Position numbers and translations under genes: made by a program. This document shows, piece by piece, positions 23,868 through 33,215 of a stretch of 64,000 bases of DNA (its first letter is position 1; every line of letters starts with the position of its first letter). The notes under the pieces were generated by a model, which did no database searches, was not told the DNA's origin, and worked only from the letters and a program-made list of their open reading frames with translations. This stretch comes from Candidatus Avedoeria danica (GTDB lineage: Bacteria > Chloroflexota > Anaerolineae > Epilineales > Epilineaceae): contig JADJCV010000004.1 in assembly GCA_016703025.1 (NCBI GenBank), positions 1,116,001-1,180,000 on the forward strand, read 5' to 3'.

Positions 23868-26015
23868 TCAGGGCGTCGCGACCATCGGTGTCGCCGTCGG
23901 CGCCGGCACCTCGACCTGGCTCACCGGCGCCAGGGTCAGCCGCAGGCGCACGGAGGGTGCGAGGGTCTCCGCCAGGCGCGCGTGGAGCACCGCCGCGACG
24001 GCCGCCGCGTCCGGGAGCGTGCTGCCCTCCCCGGTCGCCCAGGCCTCGACCACGATGCGTTCGGCGCCCTCGCGCCGCCAGCTGCGGATGATCACGGGGG
24101 CGACCCCCCCTTCGGAGAGGTCGGCCACGCCGGCGTCCAGCGCCGCCTGGATCTGCTGCGCGGATCGAACCTCGGCCGACACCCGGGTGGTCGCCCAGCC
24201 CAGCACCGCGACCAGGACGACCAACAGCAGCGCCGCCAGGCGCGCCCCGTGCCGGAGCAGCGCACGCTCCCGCGTGGCCTCGCTCGTCGGCCCGAGGCCC
24301 AGGAGCAGGAAGACGAGCCCGCCGGCGGCCACAATGGCCACGTAGTTGGTGGCGAACAGCAGCAGCGCACCGAGCGCCGCGTCCGTCCTGCCGATGGCCA
24401 GGCACAGCCCGGCCGTGGCCAGCGGCGGGACCAGGGCGACGGCGATGGCCACGCCGGGCAGGCTGGCGCTGACGCGCTCGCGACAGAGCGCCCACGCGCC
24501 CGCCGCGCCGCTGGCCAGGGCAATGGCCAGATCCAGGAAACCGGGCCGCGTCCGGGCGAGCATCTCGGGCGTCAGCTCGCCGCCGCCGATCGCCAGACCG
24601 ATGAGCAGGCTGACGATCACGGCCAGGGCCATCCCGCGCGCGCTGGCCGAAATCCCGTCGGCGAGCAGGCGCGGCTGACCTTCGACGATGCCCAGCGCCA
24701 CCGCGATGATGGCGCTCATGAGGGGCGCCACGAGCATGGCGCCGATGATGACGGCCGGGCTGCTCTGGACCAGCCCGAGGGCGGCGATGCCCGCCGACAG
24801 CCCGATCATCACGAAGTAGTCCTTGTTGGGCCGCGTCGCGTCCCCGATCACGGCCTGGATGGACGTCTGCTGTGCCGGCGTGATCTTGGGGAGGTGGTCG
24901 TAGAGCAGCGACCAGACGCGCTGGAGCACGTACCGGAAGCCGGGCGCGCGGGGCCTCAACACCAGCACGGGGACCTCGGCGCGCTGCGCCACCTCGAGCT
25001 GCGTCCCGCCGAACAGTTGCCGCTTGATCACCGTCTCGGCCGCGGCGGCCATCACCACGGCATCGAATCCGCCCTCGCCGAGCACCGCCTGCACGCCCTC
25101 GGCCCGACTGGTCGCCGCCACCACCCGCACCGCCGCCGCGCCGAGCCCCGCGTCCTCCAAGACACGACGCGCGCGGTGCTCGGCGGACAGCGCGGCCCCA
25201 CGTGGCGCGTCGGGCGGCACGACGGTCAGCACCGCAACGCCCGCGCCGCTGGGATCGCCCGCGAGCGCGACGGCGTGATCGAGCGCGACACGGTCGTCGC
25301 GTCCGGACCCGAGCAGCACCAGCGGGCGGCGCAGCGGGACGCGCGGCGCCGGTCCTCCGACGATCAGGACATCGGCCGGCGGGAACTGGAGCACGGCGCC
25401 CAGCGAGGCCGGCAGCACCGCCAGCTCCGCGGCCTCCCCGTCCGTTCGCGCGTCCGCCTGCGCCGTCGTGATCGCGTCGCGGGCCTCGGCGGCGCGCGCG
25501 AGCGCGTGCGCCTCGGCGCGGGTCCAGCCCATGACCATCAGCCCGGCCCGCTGGTGGCGGGCCTCGCGGCGCAGCGCGGCGCCGACATCGCTTGCCGCCC
25601 GAACCACCCAGCCGGCCGCGATGCCCTCCGCCTCCAGCCGGGCCAGCGCTTGCCCAAGCGCCGGGAGCGCCTGGGGGAGCGCCTCGGGTGGCGACTCGGC
25701 GGCGACCGCGGCATCGGGCGCGACGACGGTCACCACCACCACATCGTGCGTCGGCCCCGCCGGGCTGCCGGCGCCGGCCAGCCGCGCGGTGACCCGCGCC
25801 AGGTCGCTGGCCGTGCTGGCGCGCACGACGGACAACAGGATGCGCGGGCGCCCGTGCTCGCCTGGCGCGGACGACCCGATCACCACACCGTCGGCGTCGG
25901 CCGCCATACGGCGCTCGAAGGCTGCCACCCAGGGCGCCTGCGCCGCGCGCAGCCGCAGGCGCAACGCGCGGGCGCGGACGCGCGCCCGACGTGCGAGGGA
26001 GCTCCCGGGCTTCAT
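23868..26015 (-). CDS. DUF389 membrane protein with universal-stress-like domains
   Basis: The 715-residue product has a soluble N-terminal region (residues about 55-360) that looks like two universal-stress-protein-like units (ILLSVVRASTASDLARVTAR; PLVLLGSGRDDRVALDHAVA with VPVLVLRPRAP at its end). The DUF389 membrane domain follows: YFVMIGLSAGIAALGLVQSS, PAVIIGAMLVAPLMSAIIAV, GVAIAVALVPPLATAGLCLA. A C-terminal soluble tail ends APTATPMVATP. The function of DUF389 is unknown; the stress-like domains suggest nucleotide sensing. Its ATG overlaps (ATGA) the stop of a 21-codon relic of an antitoxin gene. Confidence 0.85.
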   Translation of the reverse strand: MKPGSSLARRARVRARALRLRLRAAQAPWVAAFERRMAADADGVVIGSSAPGEHGRPRILLSVVRASTASDLARVTARLAGAGSPAGPTHDVVVVTVVAPDAAVAAESPPEALPQALPALGQALARLEAEGIAAGWVVRAASDVGAALRREARHQRAGLMVMGWTRAEAHALARAAEARDAITTAQADARTDGEAAELAVLPASLGAVLQFPPADVLIVGGPAPRVPLRRPLVLLGSGRDDRVALDHAVALAGDPSGAGVAVLTVVPPDAPRGAALSAEHRARRVLEDAGLGAAAVRVVAATSRAEGVQAVLGEGGFDAVVMAAAAETVIKRQLFGGTQLEVAQRAEVPVLVLRPRAPGFRYVLQRVWSLLYDHLPKITPAQQTSIQAVIGDATRPNKDYFVMIGLSAGIAALGLVQSSPAVIIGAMLVAPLMSAIIAVALGIVEGQPRLLADGISASARGMALAVIVSLLIGLAIGGGELTPEMLARTRPGFLDLAIALASGAAGAWALCRERVSASLPGVAIAVALVPPLATAGLCLAIGRTDAALGALLLFATNYVAIVAAGGLVFLLLGLGPTSEATRERALLRHGARLAALLLVVLVAVLGWATTRVSAEVRSAQQIQAALDAGVADLSEGGVAPVIIRSWRREGAERIVVEAWATGEGSTLPDAAAVAAVLHARLAETLAPSVRLRLTLAPVSQVEVPAPTATPMVATP

Positions 26016-26077
26016 CGCACGCTCGCGGGAGTCGCATGCTGGAACTGCTCGGCGGTGCGTTCAGGCGCCTCGGTCAT
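26012..26077 (-). pseudogene. Relic antitoxin N-terminus acting as leader of DUF389 gene
   Basis: A 21-codon frame on the minus strand reads MTEAPERTAEQFQHATPASV then R and stop. It matches the N-terminus of the XRE antitoxin at 19035 (MIDIPELTAEQFQRAIPSSG) over the whole length. GGAGG precedes its ATG. Its TGA overlaps the DUF389 ATG, so ribosomes that translate the relic should reinitiate on the membrane protein gene. The rest of the antitoxin is gone. Confidence 0.65.
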
Positions 26078-26161
26078 GGCTGGCCTCCGCGGCAAGCGTA
26101 TCGTGCTCGCGGCGTCCGGTCGAATCGATTGTCGGACAGTGCAAACACGCCGCTACGCCCG

Positions 26162-26677
26162 TCAGCCATCGAACACCGACCAACAGATCTCGTTTCTGAG
26201 CCGCTGATCCTCCAAGACGAGTTCGCGAATCGCATCGGGCAGCTGTTCGCGCTGCCACCGGCATTCGAGCCGGCCGGCGCTCTCCCCCTCACCATCAGAG
26301 GCGGCCGCACGCGCAGCCTTGATCGCGTAGGCCGCTGCCCCGAGCTCGTGTGCGGCGACATGCGCCACCGCCGCGGCCTGGCCGGCGGCATACGCGGCGT
26401 GGCGAGCGGCTCCGCTCAGCTCTCGCGCTGCAGCGTTGGCATGGCCAGCCGCCGCGCGGGCCTCTGACATCGTGATCTCGCCGCGCACCCATGCCCGAGC
26501 CTGCTCGATCGCCTGGCGCGGCCGCGGGTCCGAGGGCTGCACCGACTCGAAGAGGTGCAGAACGTGCTCGGCGCACGCGGCCGCCCACAGAGCCAGGAGC
26601 CGATGGTCCGCATCCGTGAGCGTCCCGCCGCGGCGGAGGGTGATGAAGCGGGGGTCGCGGACCTTGGGGAGGATCAC
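26162..26677 (-). CDS. Putative immunity protein (Imm5-like)
   Basis: The product has the layout of the small helical family annotated as putative immunity proteins: ILPKVRDPRFITLRRGGTLT, LLALWAAACAEHVLHLFESV, PRPRQAIEQARAWVRGEITM, a long Ala-rich helical middle (AARHAAYAAGQAAAVAHVAA), and a C-terminal CRWQREQLPDAIRELVLEDQ. Such proteins are predicted to neutralise bacteriocin-like toxins; no cognate toxin is next to it. The GTG at 26677 matches the usual family start; an upstream start at 26716 is possible. No strong ribosome-binding site was seen. Confidence 0.7.
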   Translation of the reverse strand: MILPKVRDPRFITLRRGGTLTDADHRLLALWAAACAEHVLHLFESVQPSDPRPRQAIEQARAWVRGEITMSEARAAAGHANAAARELSGAARHAAYAAGQAAAVAHVAAHELGAAAYAIKAARAAASDGEGESAGRLECRWQREQLPDAIRELVLEDQRLRNEICWSVFDG

Positions 26678-26874
26678 GGTTGCAGGCGTGTCAACGCCCG
26701 CGCTCGCGCGTCGCACGCAATTGCGCTGATCCGCTCCTCGGGGGACGAGCTCGATCGCCCCGGGTCCAGCACGGGGCGAATCCTCATGTCGGCACCGGGT
26801 CCAAGCGAAGCGAGGCTCCGAAGACGAGAACTTTGAGCGTGGGCTCCAATCGTGATGTCACCATCGCTCGTCCT

Positions 26875-27627
26875 TCAGCTGTTCTTGAAGATCTGGAAGC
26901 CGTCTTCCACCGGGATCGTCGACCCGTTGATGGCCGATGCCCCTTCGGTGAAGAGGAAGGCCACCACGCTCGCCACCCGCTCCGGCTCGATCAGCTTGCC
27001 GTGAAGGTGCTGCTTCGCGAGCATCTCCTTCATCGCGGCATCGTTGCCGAGGATCGGCGTGTTGATGAACCCTGGCGCCACCGCGACCACCCGGATACCG
27101 TGTGGGGCGAGCTCCAGCGCAGCCGAGCGCGTCATCATGATCACGGCCGCCTTCGCCGCGTTGTAGTTGAAGCTCCCGAGCGCCGCGGTCGTCCCGTAGA
27201 TCGACGCCGTGTTCACGAACGTGCCCTTCGTTCCGAGCGCGACCATCTTCTTCGCCGCGTAGTACATGCCGTAGTACACGCTGTGCTGATCGACCTCGAT
27301 GACCCTGTGGTAGGTCGCCGGGTCCATCTCGAGGAAAGGCTTCAGCAGGCCGATGCCGGCGTTGTTGAAGATGCCGTTCAGCGTGCCCAGCTTCTCGACC
27401 GCGAAGTCGACCATCGCCTCGACCTCGGCAGCCTTCGAGACGTCGACCTTGAACGGGAAGGCCCTGACACCCATTTGCGTCAGTTCGGCGGCAACCTCGG
27501 TCGCACCGGCGATATTGAAGTCGGCGACGATGACGTTCGCGCCCTCCGCGGCGAGCGCGAGGGCGGCTTGGTGGCCGATGCCGCTTGCGCCGCCGGTGAC
27601 GATGATCGACTGGTCCTTGAGCTTCAT
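26875..27627 (-). CDS. Short-chain dehydrogenase/reductase
   Basis: The 250-residue product is a classical SDR: TGGASGIG cofactor motif, NNAGIG, a serine in NTASIYG, catalytic YNAAK, and VAPGFINTPI after the active site. D in IVADFNIA after the second strand favours NAD over NADP. It should oxidise or reduce an alcohol/ketone of unknown identity. AAGGAGGAG precedes the ATG at 27627. It lies about 80 bases downstream of a RibD/DHFR-like gene on the same strand, so the two may form an operon. Confidence 0.9.
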   Translation of the reverse strand: MKLKDQSIIVTGGASGIGHQAALALAAEGANVIVADFNIAGATEVAAELTQMGVRAFPFKVDVSKAAEVEAMVDFAVEKLGTLNGIFNNAGIGLLKPFLEMDPATYHRVIEVDQHSVYYGMYYAAKKMVALGTKGTFVNTASIYGTTAALGSFNYNAAKAAVIMMTRSAALELAPHGIRVVAVAPGFINTPILGNDAAMKEMLAKQHLHGKLIEPERVASVVAFLFTEGASAINGSTIPVEDGFQIFKNS

Positions 27628-27707
27628 GATCTCCTCCTTGAGGCAGTGCCTCGGTTGGAACTTCGCGATTACTTCGGCGGGCAGACGACCCCCGAACACC
27701 TACAGCG

Positions 27708-28271
27708 TCACTGGCCGCGAACCGCGTACCGCAACACGACCACACCGTTGCCGAACCCACGCTGCTCGATGCGCTCCAAGTCCATCCGCACGCCGTCCGG
27801 AAGGAACCGCTTGCCGCCGCCCAACACCACGGGGCTGACGATCATCTGAAGCTCGTCGACAAGACCGCTTCGTAGCGCATGCGCGGCGAGTTCAGGGCCG
27901 TTGACCGTGATGTCATGCGGGCTGTCCGCCTTGAGGCGCCGGACCGCGTCGGCATCGAACGCCCGCTCGATCCGCGTCCGCGCGCCCTGCGGCTCGGCGA
28001 GGGTCCTGGAGTAGACGACCTTCTCGGCCGCCAGCCACTGCCGCGCCCAATCGTAAAAGACCGGCGGTTCGTCCGGGACCGTGAGCGCGGTCTCCCAGTA
28101 GACCATCATCTCGTACATCCTGCGCCCGTAGAGGTAGGTGCCAACCGACGACGCGAGGTCGTTGATGTAGCCATGCACGTCTTCGTCGGGCTCGCCCCAG
28201 CCGAGGTCGCCGTGCTCGTCCTCGACGTAGCCGTCCAGCGACGTGATCATGCCGTAGATCAACTTGGCCAT
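27708..28271 (-). CDS. RibD C-terminal / dihydrofolate reductase-like protein
   Basis: The 187-residue product MAKLIYGMITSLDGYVEDEH continues to YGRRMYEMMVYWETAL, VVYSRTLAEPQGARTRIERA and DELQMIVSPVVLGGGKRFLP, the stand-alone DHFR/RibD_C family. It is probably an NADPH-dependent reductase of unknown substrate. It belongs to a different branch from the protein at 10509. It is divergent from the FAD monooxygenase, with about 100 bases between the starts that must hold both promoters. Confidence 0.88.
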   Translation of the reverse strand: MAKLIYGMITSLDGYVEDEHGDLGWGEPDEDVHGYINDLASSVGTYLYGRRMYEMMVYWETALTVPDEPPVFYDWARQWLAAEKVVYSRTLAEPQGARTRIERAFDADAVRRLKADSPHDITVNGPELAAHALRSGLVDELQMIVSPVVLGGGKRFLPDGVRMDLERIEQRGFGNGVVVLRYAVRGQ

Positions 28272-28374
28272 GCGTCATCTCCCGCCTGCGCCGCCGAGCG
28301 GTCCGAGTTGTCGCCGCTTGAGACGGTCGACGGATCAGTGGCCAGTTTAGCATCGCCCAACTATCATCGCGGCC

Positions 28375-29880
<1,506 letters not shown>

Positions 29881-29930
29881 CAGAGCGGGCATAGAGCGGA
29901 GTAATCCGGCTGCTCGCCGTCCGACAGCGC

Positions 29931-30154
29931 TCACAGCACCTCGACCGGCACCTCCGAACACCGCGACAGCGCCCTGTCGCCAGTCAAGAACGCGGCCGCC
30001 CCGACCTCCACGGCCGTGGCGTAGTGGAGGGCGTCGGGCGTCTTGAGGTTGTATTTCGAACGGAGGTCGGTGGCCCGCTCGACGACCGCCGCGCTCACCT
30101 CGACCACGGCGAGCTCGACGTCGGCGAAGAACACGTCGCATCCAGGTAGATCAG
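29931..30154 (-). pseudogene. VapC-type PIN toxin remnant with internal deletion
   Basis: The C-terminal part reads VFFADVELAVVEVSAAVVER, then LKTPDALHYATAVEVGAAAF and LTGDRALSRCSEVPVEVL, which includes the third and fourth acidic residues of a PIN domain. Just before it, in another frame and overlapping the antitoxin stop, CTG ATC TAC CTG GAT GCG gives the MIYLDA start with the first acidic residue. The middle, with the second acidic residue, is missing and the frames do not match. The nuclease is therefore inactive. Its antitoxin upstream is intact. Confidence 0.78.
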
Positions 30155-30375
30155 CGGTCACCCCATTCGTCGCGGTCGGCACGCACTTGGGCCAGGATAT
30201 CGTCACCGCTCCGCAGGACGGACGCGGTCCCGAAGGCATCGGCAACTGACCCGCCCGGCCGGGGTGCCTCCGGGGTGATGACCAGTTCCGCCGCCCCCTC
30301 GGCGTCGGGCAGCGGGCCGTCCGGAATGAATGCCCGGCCGGTGTACCGTCCACGAATGACCAGCGTCTGGCTCAT
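30151..30375 (-). CDS. VapB-like antitoxin, toxin partner degraded
   Basis: The 74-residue product MSQTLVIRGRYTGRAFIPDG has the short N-terminal beta strand and GRAFIPDGPLPDAEG typical of a group of PIN-associated antitoxins, followed by a disordered toxin-binding tail ending VRADRDEWGDR. GGGAGGGG precedes the ATG at 30375. The stop overlaps the relic toxin start. It may still bind its own promoter. Confidence 0.72.
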   Translation of the reverse strand: MSQTLVIRGRYTGRAFIPDGPLPDAEGAAELVITPEAPRPGGSVADAFGTASVLRSGDDILAQVRADRDEWGDR

Positions 30376-30393
30376 CGCATCCCCTCCCCGATC

Positions 30394-30521
30394 GGCCCGA
30401 TTGCTGCGCGCCGCGTTCATCGTCGGATCCGCCGAATACCATTCTCGGATCCCCGATCCCGGATCAGACCAGCTGGGGCTAGTGACGCGCATGTTAGGCC
30501 GGTCGGCTTAAGAGCGTCAAC
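30394..30521. repeat. ~120-bp element, copy 2
   Basis: It resembles 18411-18530 over its length. The right end contains CATGTTAGGCCGGTCGGC, including an attC-like GTTAGGC core, and the left end has GGCCCGATTGCTGCGCGCCG. The outer parts form an imperfect long inverted repeat (GGCC...TGCGCG). It lies directly upstream of the antitoxin gene at 30375. Confidence 0.5.
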
Positions 30522-30589
30522 CTCCGACCGCGAAGCACAGTGATTAGCCCCTCGATTCAATGTGCTTCTCCGCGGCGGCCATCACCGGA

Positions 30590-30628
30590 TTGACACGGGC
30601 GCCCTAACAACGTACGCTTTCACGTACG
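30590..30628 (+). promoter_or_regulatory. yefM-yoeB promoter with paired CGTACG operator
   Basis: TTGACA (30590-30595) and TACGCT (30613-30618) are 17 bases apart, a good sigma-70-type promoter. CGTACG palindromes at 30611-30616 and 30623-30628 are 12 bases centre to centre and cover the -10 element. The E. coli YefM-YoeB operator has TGTACA cores at the same 12-base spacing. Autorepression is therefore likely. Confidence 0.75.
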
Positions 30629-30645
30629 CAACAAGGAGCCGACCG

Positions 30646-30888
30646 ATGACCACCATCACCGCGACCGAAGCGCGCAAGCTGCTCTACAAGCTGCTCGCCG
30701 ATGTCTCCGACACCCATGAACCCATCCACATCACGGGCAAGCGCGGCAACGCCGTGCTGATCGGCGAGGACGACTGGCGCGCCGTCCAGGAGACGCTGTA
30801 CCTGGTCTCGATTCCCGGTATGCGCGAGTCCATCCGCGAGGGGATCGCGACACCGGTCGAGGAGTGCGCCGACGAGCTGGAGTGGTGA
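30646..30888 (+). CDS. yefM: YefM/Phd-family antitoxin
   Basis: The 80-residue product MTTITATEARKLLYKLLADV followed by SDTHEPIHITGKRGNAVLIG and EDDWRAVQETLYL is a textbook YefM antitoxin: an N-terminal DNA-binding fold with TxTEARxxLxxLL and a C-terminal toxin-wrapping helix (GMRESIREGI). AAGGAG precedes the ATG. It overlaps the toxin gene by four bases and has a matching operator. Confidence 0.92.
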   Translation: MTTITATEARKLLYKLLADVSDTHEPIHITGKRGNAVLIGEDDWRAVQETLYLVSIPGMRESIREGIATPVEECADELEW

Positions 30889-31148
30889 GCTGGCGGATCG
30901 TCTACACGAGCCAAGCGCGCAAGGACGCTAAACGACTGGCCGCAAGCGGGCTGAAGGAGAAGGCCGCCGGCCTGCTCGACGTCCTCGCCGACGATCCGTA
31001 CTGCACGCCACCGCCCTTCGAGAAGCTCGTGGGCGATCTGCACGGGGCGTACTCGCGGCGGATCAACATCCAACACCGCATCGTCTACGAGATCCTCGAC
31101 GAGATGCGCGTCGTGAAGGTGTTGCGGATGTGGACGCATTACGAATAG
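30885..31148 (+). CDS. yoeB: YoeB/Txe-family mRNA endonuclease toxin
   Basis: The 87-residue product starts at GTG 30885 inside the antitoxin end (GTGA overlap). It reads VSWRIVYTSQARKDAKRLAA, then LLDVLADDPYCTPPPFEKLV, GDLHGAYSRRINIQHRIVYE and VVKVLRMWTHYE. The GxYSRRINxxHRIVY and C-terminal WTHYE segments carry the YoeB active-site glutamate, arginine and histidine-type residues. It should cleave ribosome-bound mRNA. It is the only complete toxin among those seen in the window. Confidence 0.92.
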   Translation: MSWRIVYTSQARKDAKRLAASGLKEKAAGLLDVLADDPYCTPPPFEKLVGDLHGAYSRRINIQHRIVYEILDEMRVVKVLRMWTHYE

Positions 31149-31158
31149 CGCTGTCCGG

Positions 31159-31248
31159 CGCGACTACTTCCTCGTCGCCTAGAGCCGCCCGCGGGTCGAG
31201 CACTACCAGCGCCAGGGCGACGTCTGGGTGCTCCGCGAGATTGAGGGG
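31159..31248 (+). pseudogene. Uma2 endonuclease C-terminal fragment
   Basis: The plus strand reads RDYFLVA, stop (TAG), then SRPRVEHYQRQGDVWVLREI and EG. In intact Uma2 proteins this region reads LxEYFLVxQ-RPRVEHYxRQG, so a glutamine codon has become TAG. No upstream part remains; the fragment begins right after yoeB. It is a relic about 30 codons long. Confidence 0.7.
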
Positions 31249-31327
31249 CGGCGGCCAATCGACTCTTCGTCCAGCACCATCCGACGGGCGCGCCAAATCG
31301 TCTGGCGCGGTACCGCCGACGTCAACG

Positions 31328-32653
31328 TTAGTCACCGGTGCCCTTCGGCGGGTTCAGATCCGGTGGGTGGTCAAGGTCGACCTGCTCGACGTCGGTCCAG
31401 GGCACGTACTCGGGGCTCTGACGGCCGTCTTGGAAGATCAGCAGGCCGGCATTCCCCTCGCCGAGGTCGCCGGTACGCTCGAGCTGAAGCGCCTCGCCGC
31501 TATTGAGCGTCACCTTGGCTCGCTGGACGCCGCGCTCTTCGAGGCTGGTGGGCACGATCGAGGCGATGAGGCCGAAGGGGATCGTGTAGTCGACGCCCTG
31601 CGATGGAGCATCGAGTGTCTCGGTGGTCTCGCTCTCGTCGAGGTCGTATACCAGGCGGCCGGTGAGGCGGCGGCCGGAGCGGGTGATGACGCTGCCCGTG
31701 AGCGGGCGGCCCGGCGGGAAATCGCCATAGGCGGGGCCGGCGCCGCCTTCGCTGAAGTCGACGCGCTCGAAGGCGTCCCAGGAGATCAGCACACGTCCGT
31801 AGCGCGGGTCGTCGACGTAGATTCCGCCGTCGCCGCCGCCGACCTCGCGGATGCCGGAGAGCTCGATCTCGCGGCCTTGGAGCCGCGTCACCAGGGCGCT
31901 GTCCGGCGAGCGGCGCGCGATGGAGCGGATGGTGTCGAAACGCAGGCTGAGCTCACCGTCGGCGGTGTGGCCGTCGAGCTCGTCGGAGCCGACGCACGCT
32001 TCCCGGTCCCACTGGACGAAGCCGGTGAAGTCGCCTTGCCGCGTGCGCACCGTGCCGTGCAGCGGATAGGGGCCGGCGCCAACTCGGGAGGCGGGAAGAA
32101 GCTCGAGGGTGCGGATCTGCTGCTCCCGGAGGTCCACCACGCCGCGCGTGCCGTCCCACACGCGCAGACCGTCGGCCAAGTCGTCGGCGGCGAAGCGGTC
32201 GAGGACGAACACGGCACCGCTCTTGAGAATCACTCGAATATCGCGGCCGCGCGGCTCGATGCGCGCGATGTCGCCGAAGCGCGCCATGAACGGCCGGCCG
32301 AGGTCCCTCCGGCGCTCCCAGCCTGCGATCTCGATCCCCAAGACCTCGATCGAGCGCCGCTCGGGCGGCGCGTAGAGGACCCACGGGTTCTCGTCCTTGA
32401 ACCCGTCGAAGTAGTTGCCCCACAACGCCTCCTCGTCGCCACCCCAGCGCAGCCGCCCCTCGTAGATGGCGCCGTCATCGGTGGTGACTCGGCCGTAGAG
32501 GAGGCCCGCGTGGGTCCCCGCGATCTCGGGCGTCGTTGTGGGCGAGGTCACCACGGCAGGGGGGCCGACGCGGCGCTCGAGGGCTTGGTAGCCGGCGGCG
32601 AGAGCGAAGGCGAGAAGGACGAGCACCACGCCGGCGATCTTGGCTCTCGTCAT
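31328..32653 (-). CDS. Membrane-anchored protein with repeated beta-rich units, unknown
   Basis: The 441-residue product has an N-terminal anchor (IAGVVLVLLAFALAAGYQAL). Three similar units follow, each starting with a G-x-(V/L)-x-T-x-x-G-x-x-x-x-G pattern: LYGRVTTDDGAIYEGRLRWG, GTVRTRQGDFTGFVQWDRE and GSVITRSGRRLTGRLVYDLD. They are followed by acidic, strand-rich segments (FGDIARIEP, FDTIRSIARR, FGLIASIVP). No known catalytic motif was seen. The repeated design suggests a secreted or periplasmic binding or structural protein. The 3' end abuts the Uma2 relic. Confidence 0.7.
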   Translation of the reverse strand: MTRAKIAGVVLVLLAFALAAGYQALERRVGPPAVVTSPTTTPEIAGTHAGLLYGRVTTDDGAIYEGRLRWGGDEEALWGNYFDGFKDENPWVLYAPPERRSIEVLGIEIAGWERRRDLGRPFMARFGDIARIEPRGRDIRVILKSGAVFVLDRFAADDLADGLRVWDGTRGVVDLREQQIRTLELLPASRVGAGPYPLHGTVRTRQGDFTGFVQWDREACVGSDELDGHTADGELSLRFDTIRSIARRSPDSALVTRLQGREIELSGIREVGGGDGGIYVDDPRYGRVLISWDAFERVDFSEGGAGPAYGDFPPGRPLTGSVITRSGRRLTGRLVYDLDESETTETLDAPSQGVDYTIPFGLIASIVPTSLEERGVQRAKVTLNSGEALQLERTGDLGEGNAGLLIFQDGRQSPEYVPWTDVEQVDLDHPPDLNPPKGTGD

Positions 32654-32774
32654 GACCGGATCTCCGCAGAGGACACGCGTGGCATGCCGCGTTGCGGCCC
32701 GGCTATCCTGGTTGAAGAATGGGCCATATGGCTTCGATTGGCATCGGCTTCTCTGTCCATACCTGCGCCCTCGC

Positions 32775-32990
32775 TCACGACGTCGCGAGCACCCCCAGCG
32801 GCAAGTGATGCACCTCGACGGCCTTCAGATCCACGACCGTGCTGGCATGATCGATGTCGATGCCGACGATGTTCCCGGCCGCGTCGAAGTCCACGACAAC
32901 GCCCGGCGCCACCTCGATGGAGTCCTGGCTGGTGCGGTCGGCGAGGTCGATGTAGAGCGAATCCGTTTCAGGATCGTAGTGGAGCTTCAT
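32775..32990 (-). CDS. DUF2283 family protein
   Basis: The 71-residue product MKLHYDPETDSLYIDLADRT continues with EVAPGVVVDFDAAGNIVGID and IDHAST, the complete DUF2283 signature (YDxExDxLYI...G.vvDfDxxGxiVGIEI). These small proteins often pair with a DUF4258 protein in toxin-antitoxin-like units; no partner was seen here. Function is unknown. Confidence 0.88.
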   Translation of the reverse strand: MKLHYDPETDSLYIDLADRTSQDSIEVAPGVVVDFDAAGNIVGIDIDHASTVVDLKAVEVHHLPLGVLATS

Positions 32991-33040
32991 GCCTCATCTC
33001 CTCGGAATCCGCGGCCTGACAGCTCCGGATTGCAGCCGTA

Positions 33041-33089
33041 GCCGGCTTTAGCCGGCGTCGTTATTGTAGCCCGGCGATTCATCGCCGGG
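33041..33089 (-). repeat. Two-hairpin dispersed module, copy e
   Basis: Inverted orientation: GCCGGCT-TT-AGCCGGC (33041-33056), linker CGTCGTTATTGTAG, then CCCGGCGAT-TC-ATCGCCGGG (33070-33089). The linker matches copies c and d. Confidence 0.82.
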
Positions 33090-33142
33090 CGATCGGCCGG
33101 CAATACGTTTGCCTGCGATCGACGCTTAACTTGTCGCCTACT

Positions 33143-33166
33143 GGGCACGGCATGCCGTGCCCCTAC
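33143..33166. repeat. GTAGGGGC-family hairpin, copy 1
   Basis: GGGCACGGCATGCCGTGCCC (33143-33162) is a perfect 20-base palindrome followed by CTAC. Read on the minus strand it is GTAGGGGC, a variable stem, then GCCC, the same frame as the two copies at 34251 and 34364. It could act as a terminator for neighbours on either side. Confidence 0.75.
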
Positions 33167-33215
33167 ACGGGTCTTGGAATGGGCGGGCGGGCCGCTTGGA
33201 TGGGTGGGCGTCTGC

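Noticed and set aside
23982..26207. A very long open frame antisense to DUF389 (and similar long antisense frames elsewhere).
   Set aside because: High-GC genes with strong third-position bias leave long open frames on the other strand. The translation is low-complexity Arg/Gly/Ala with no family resemblance.
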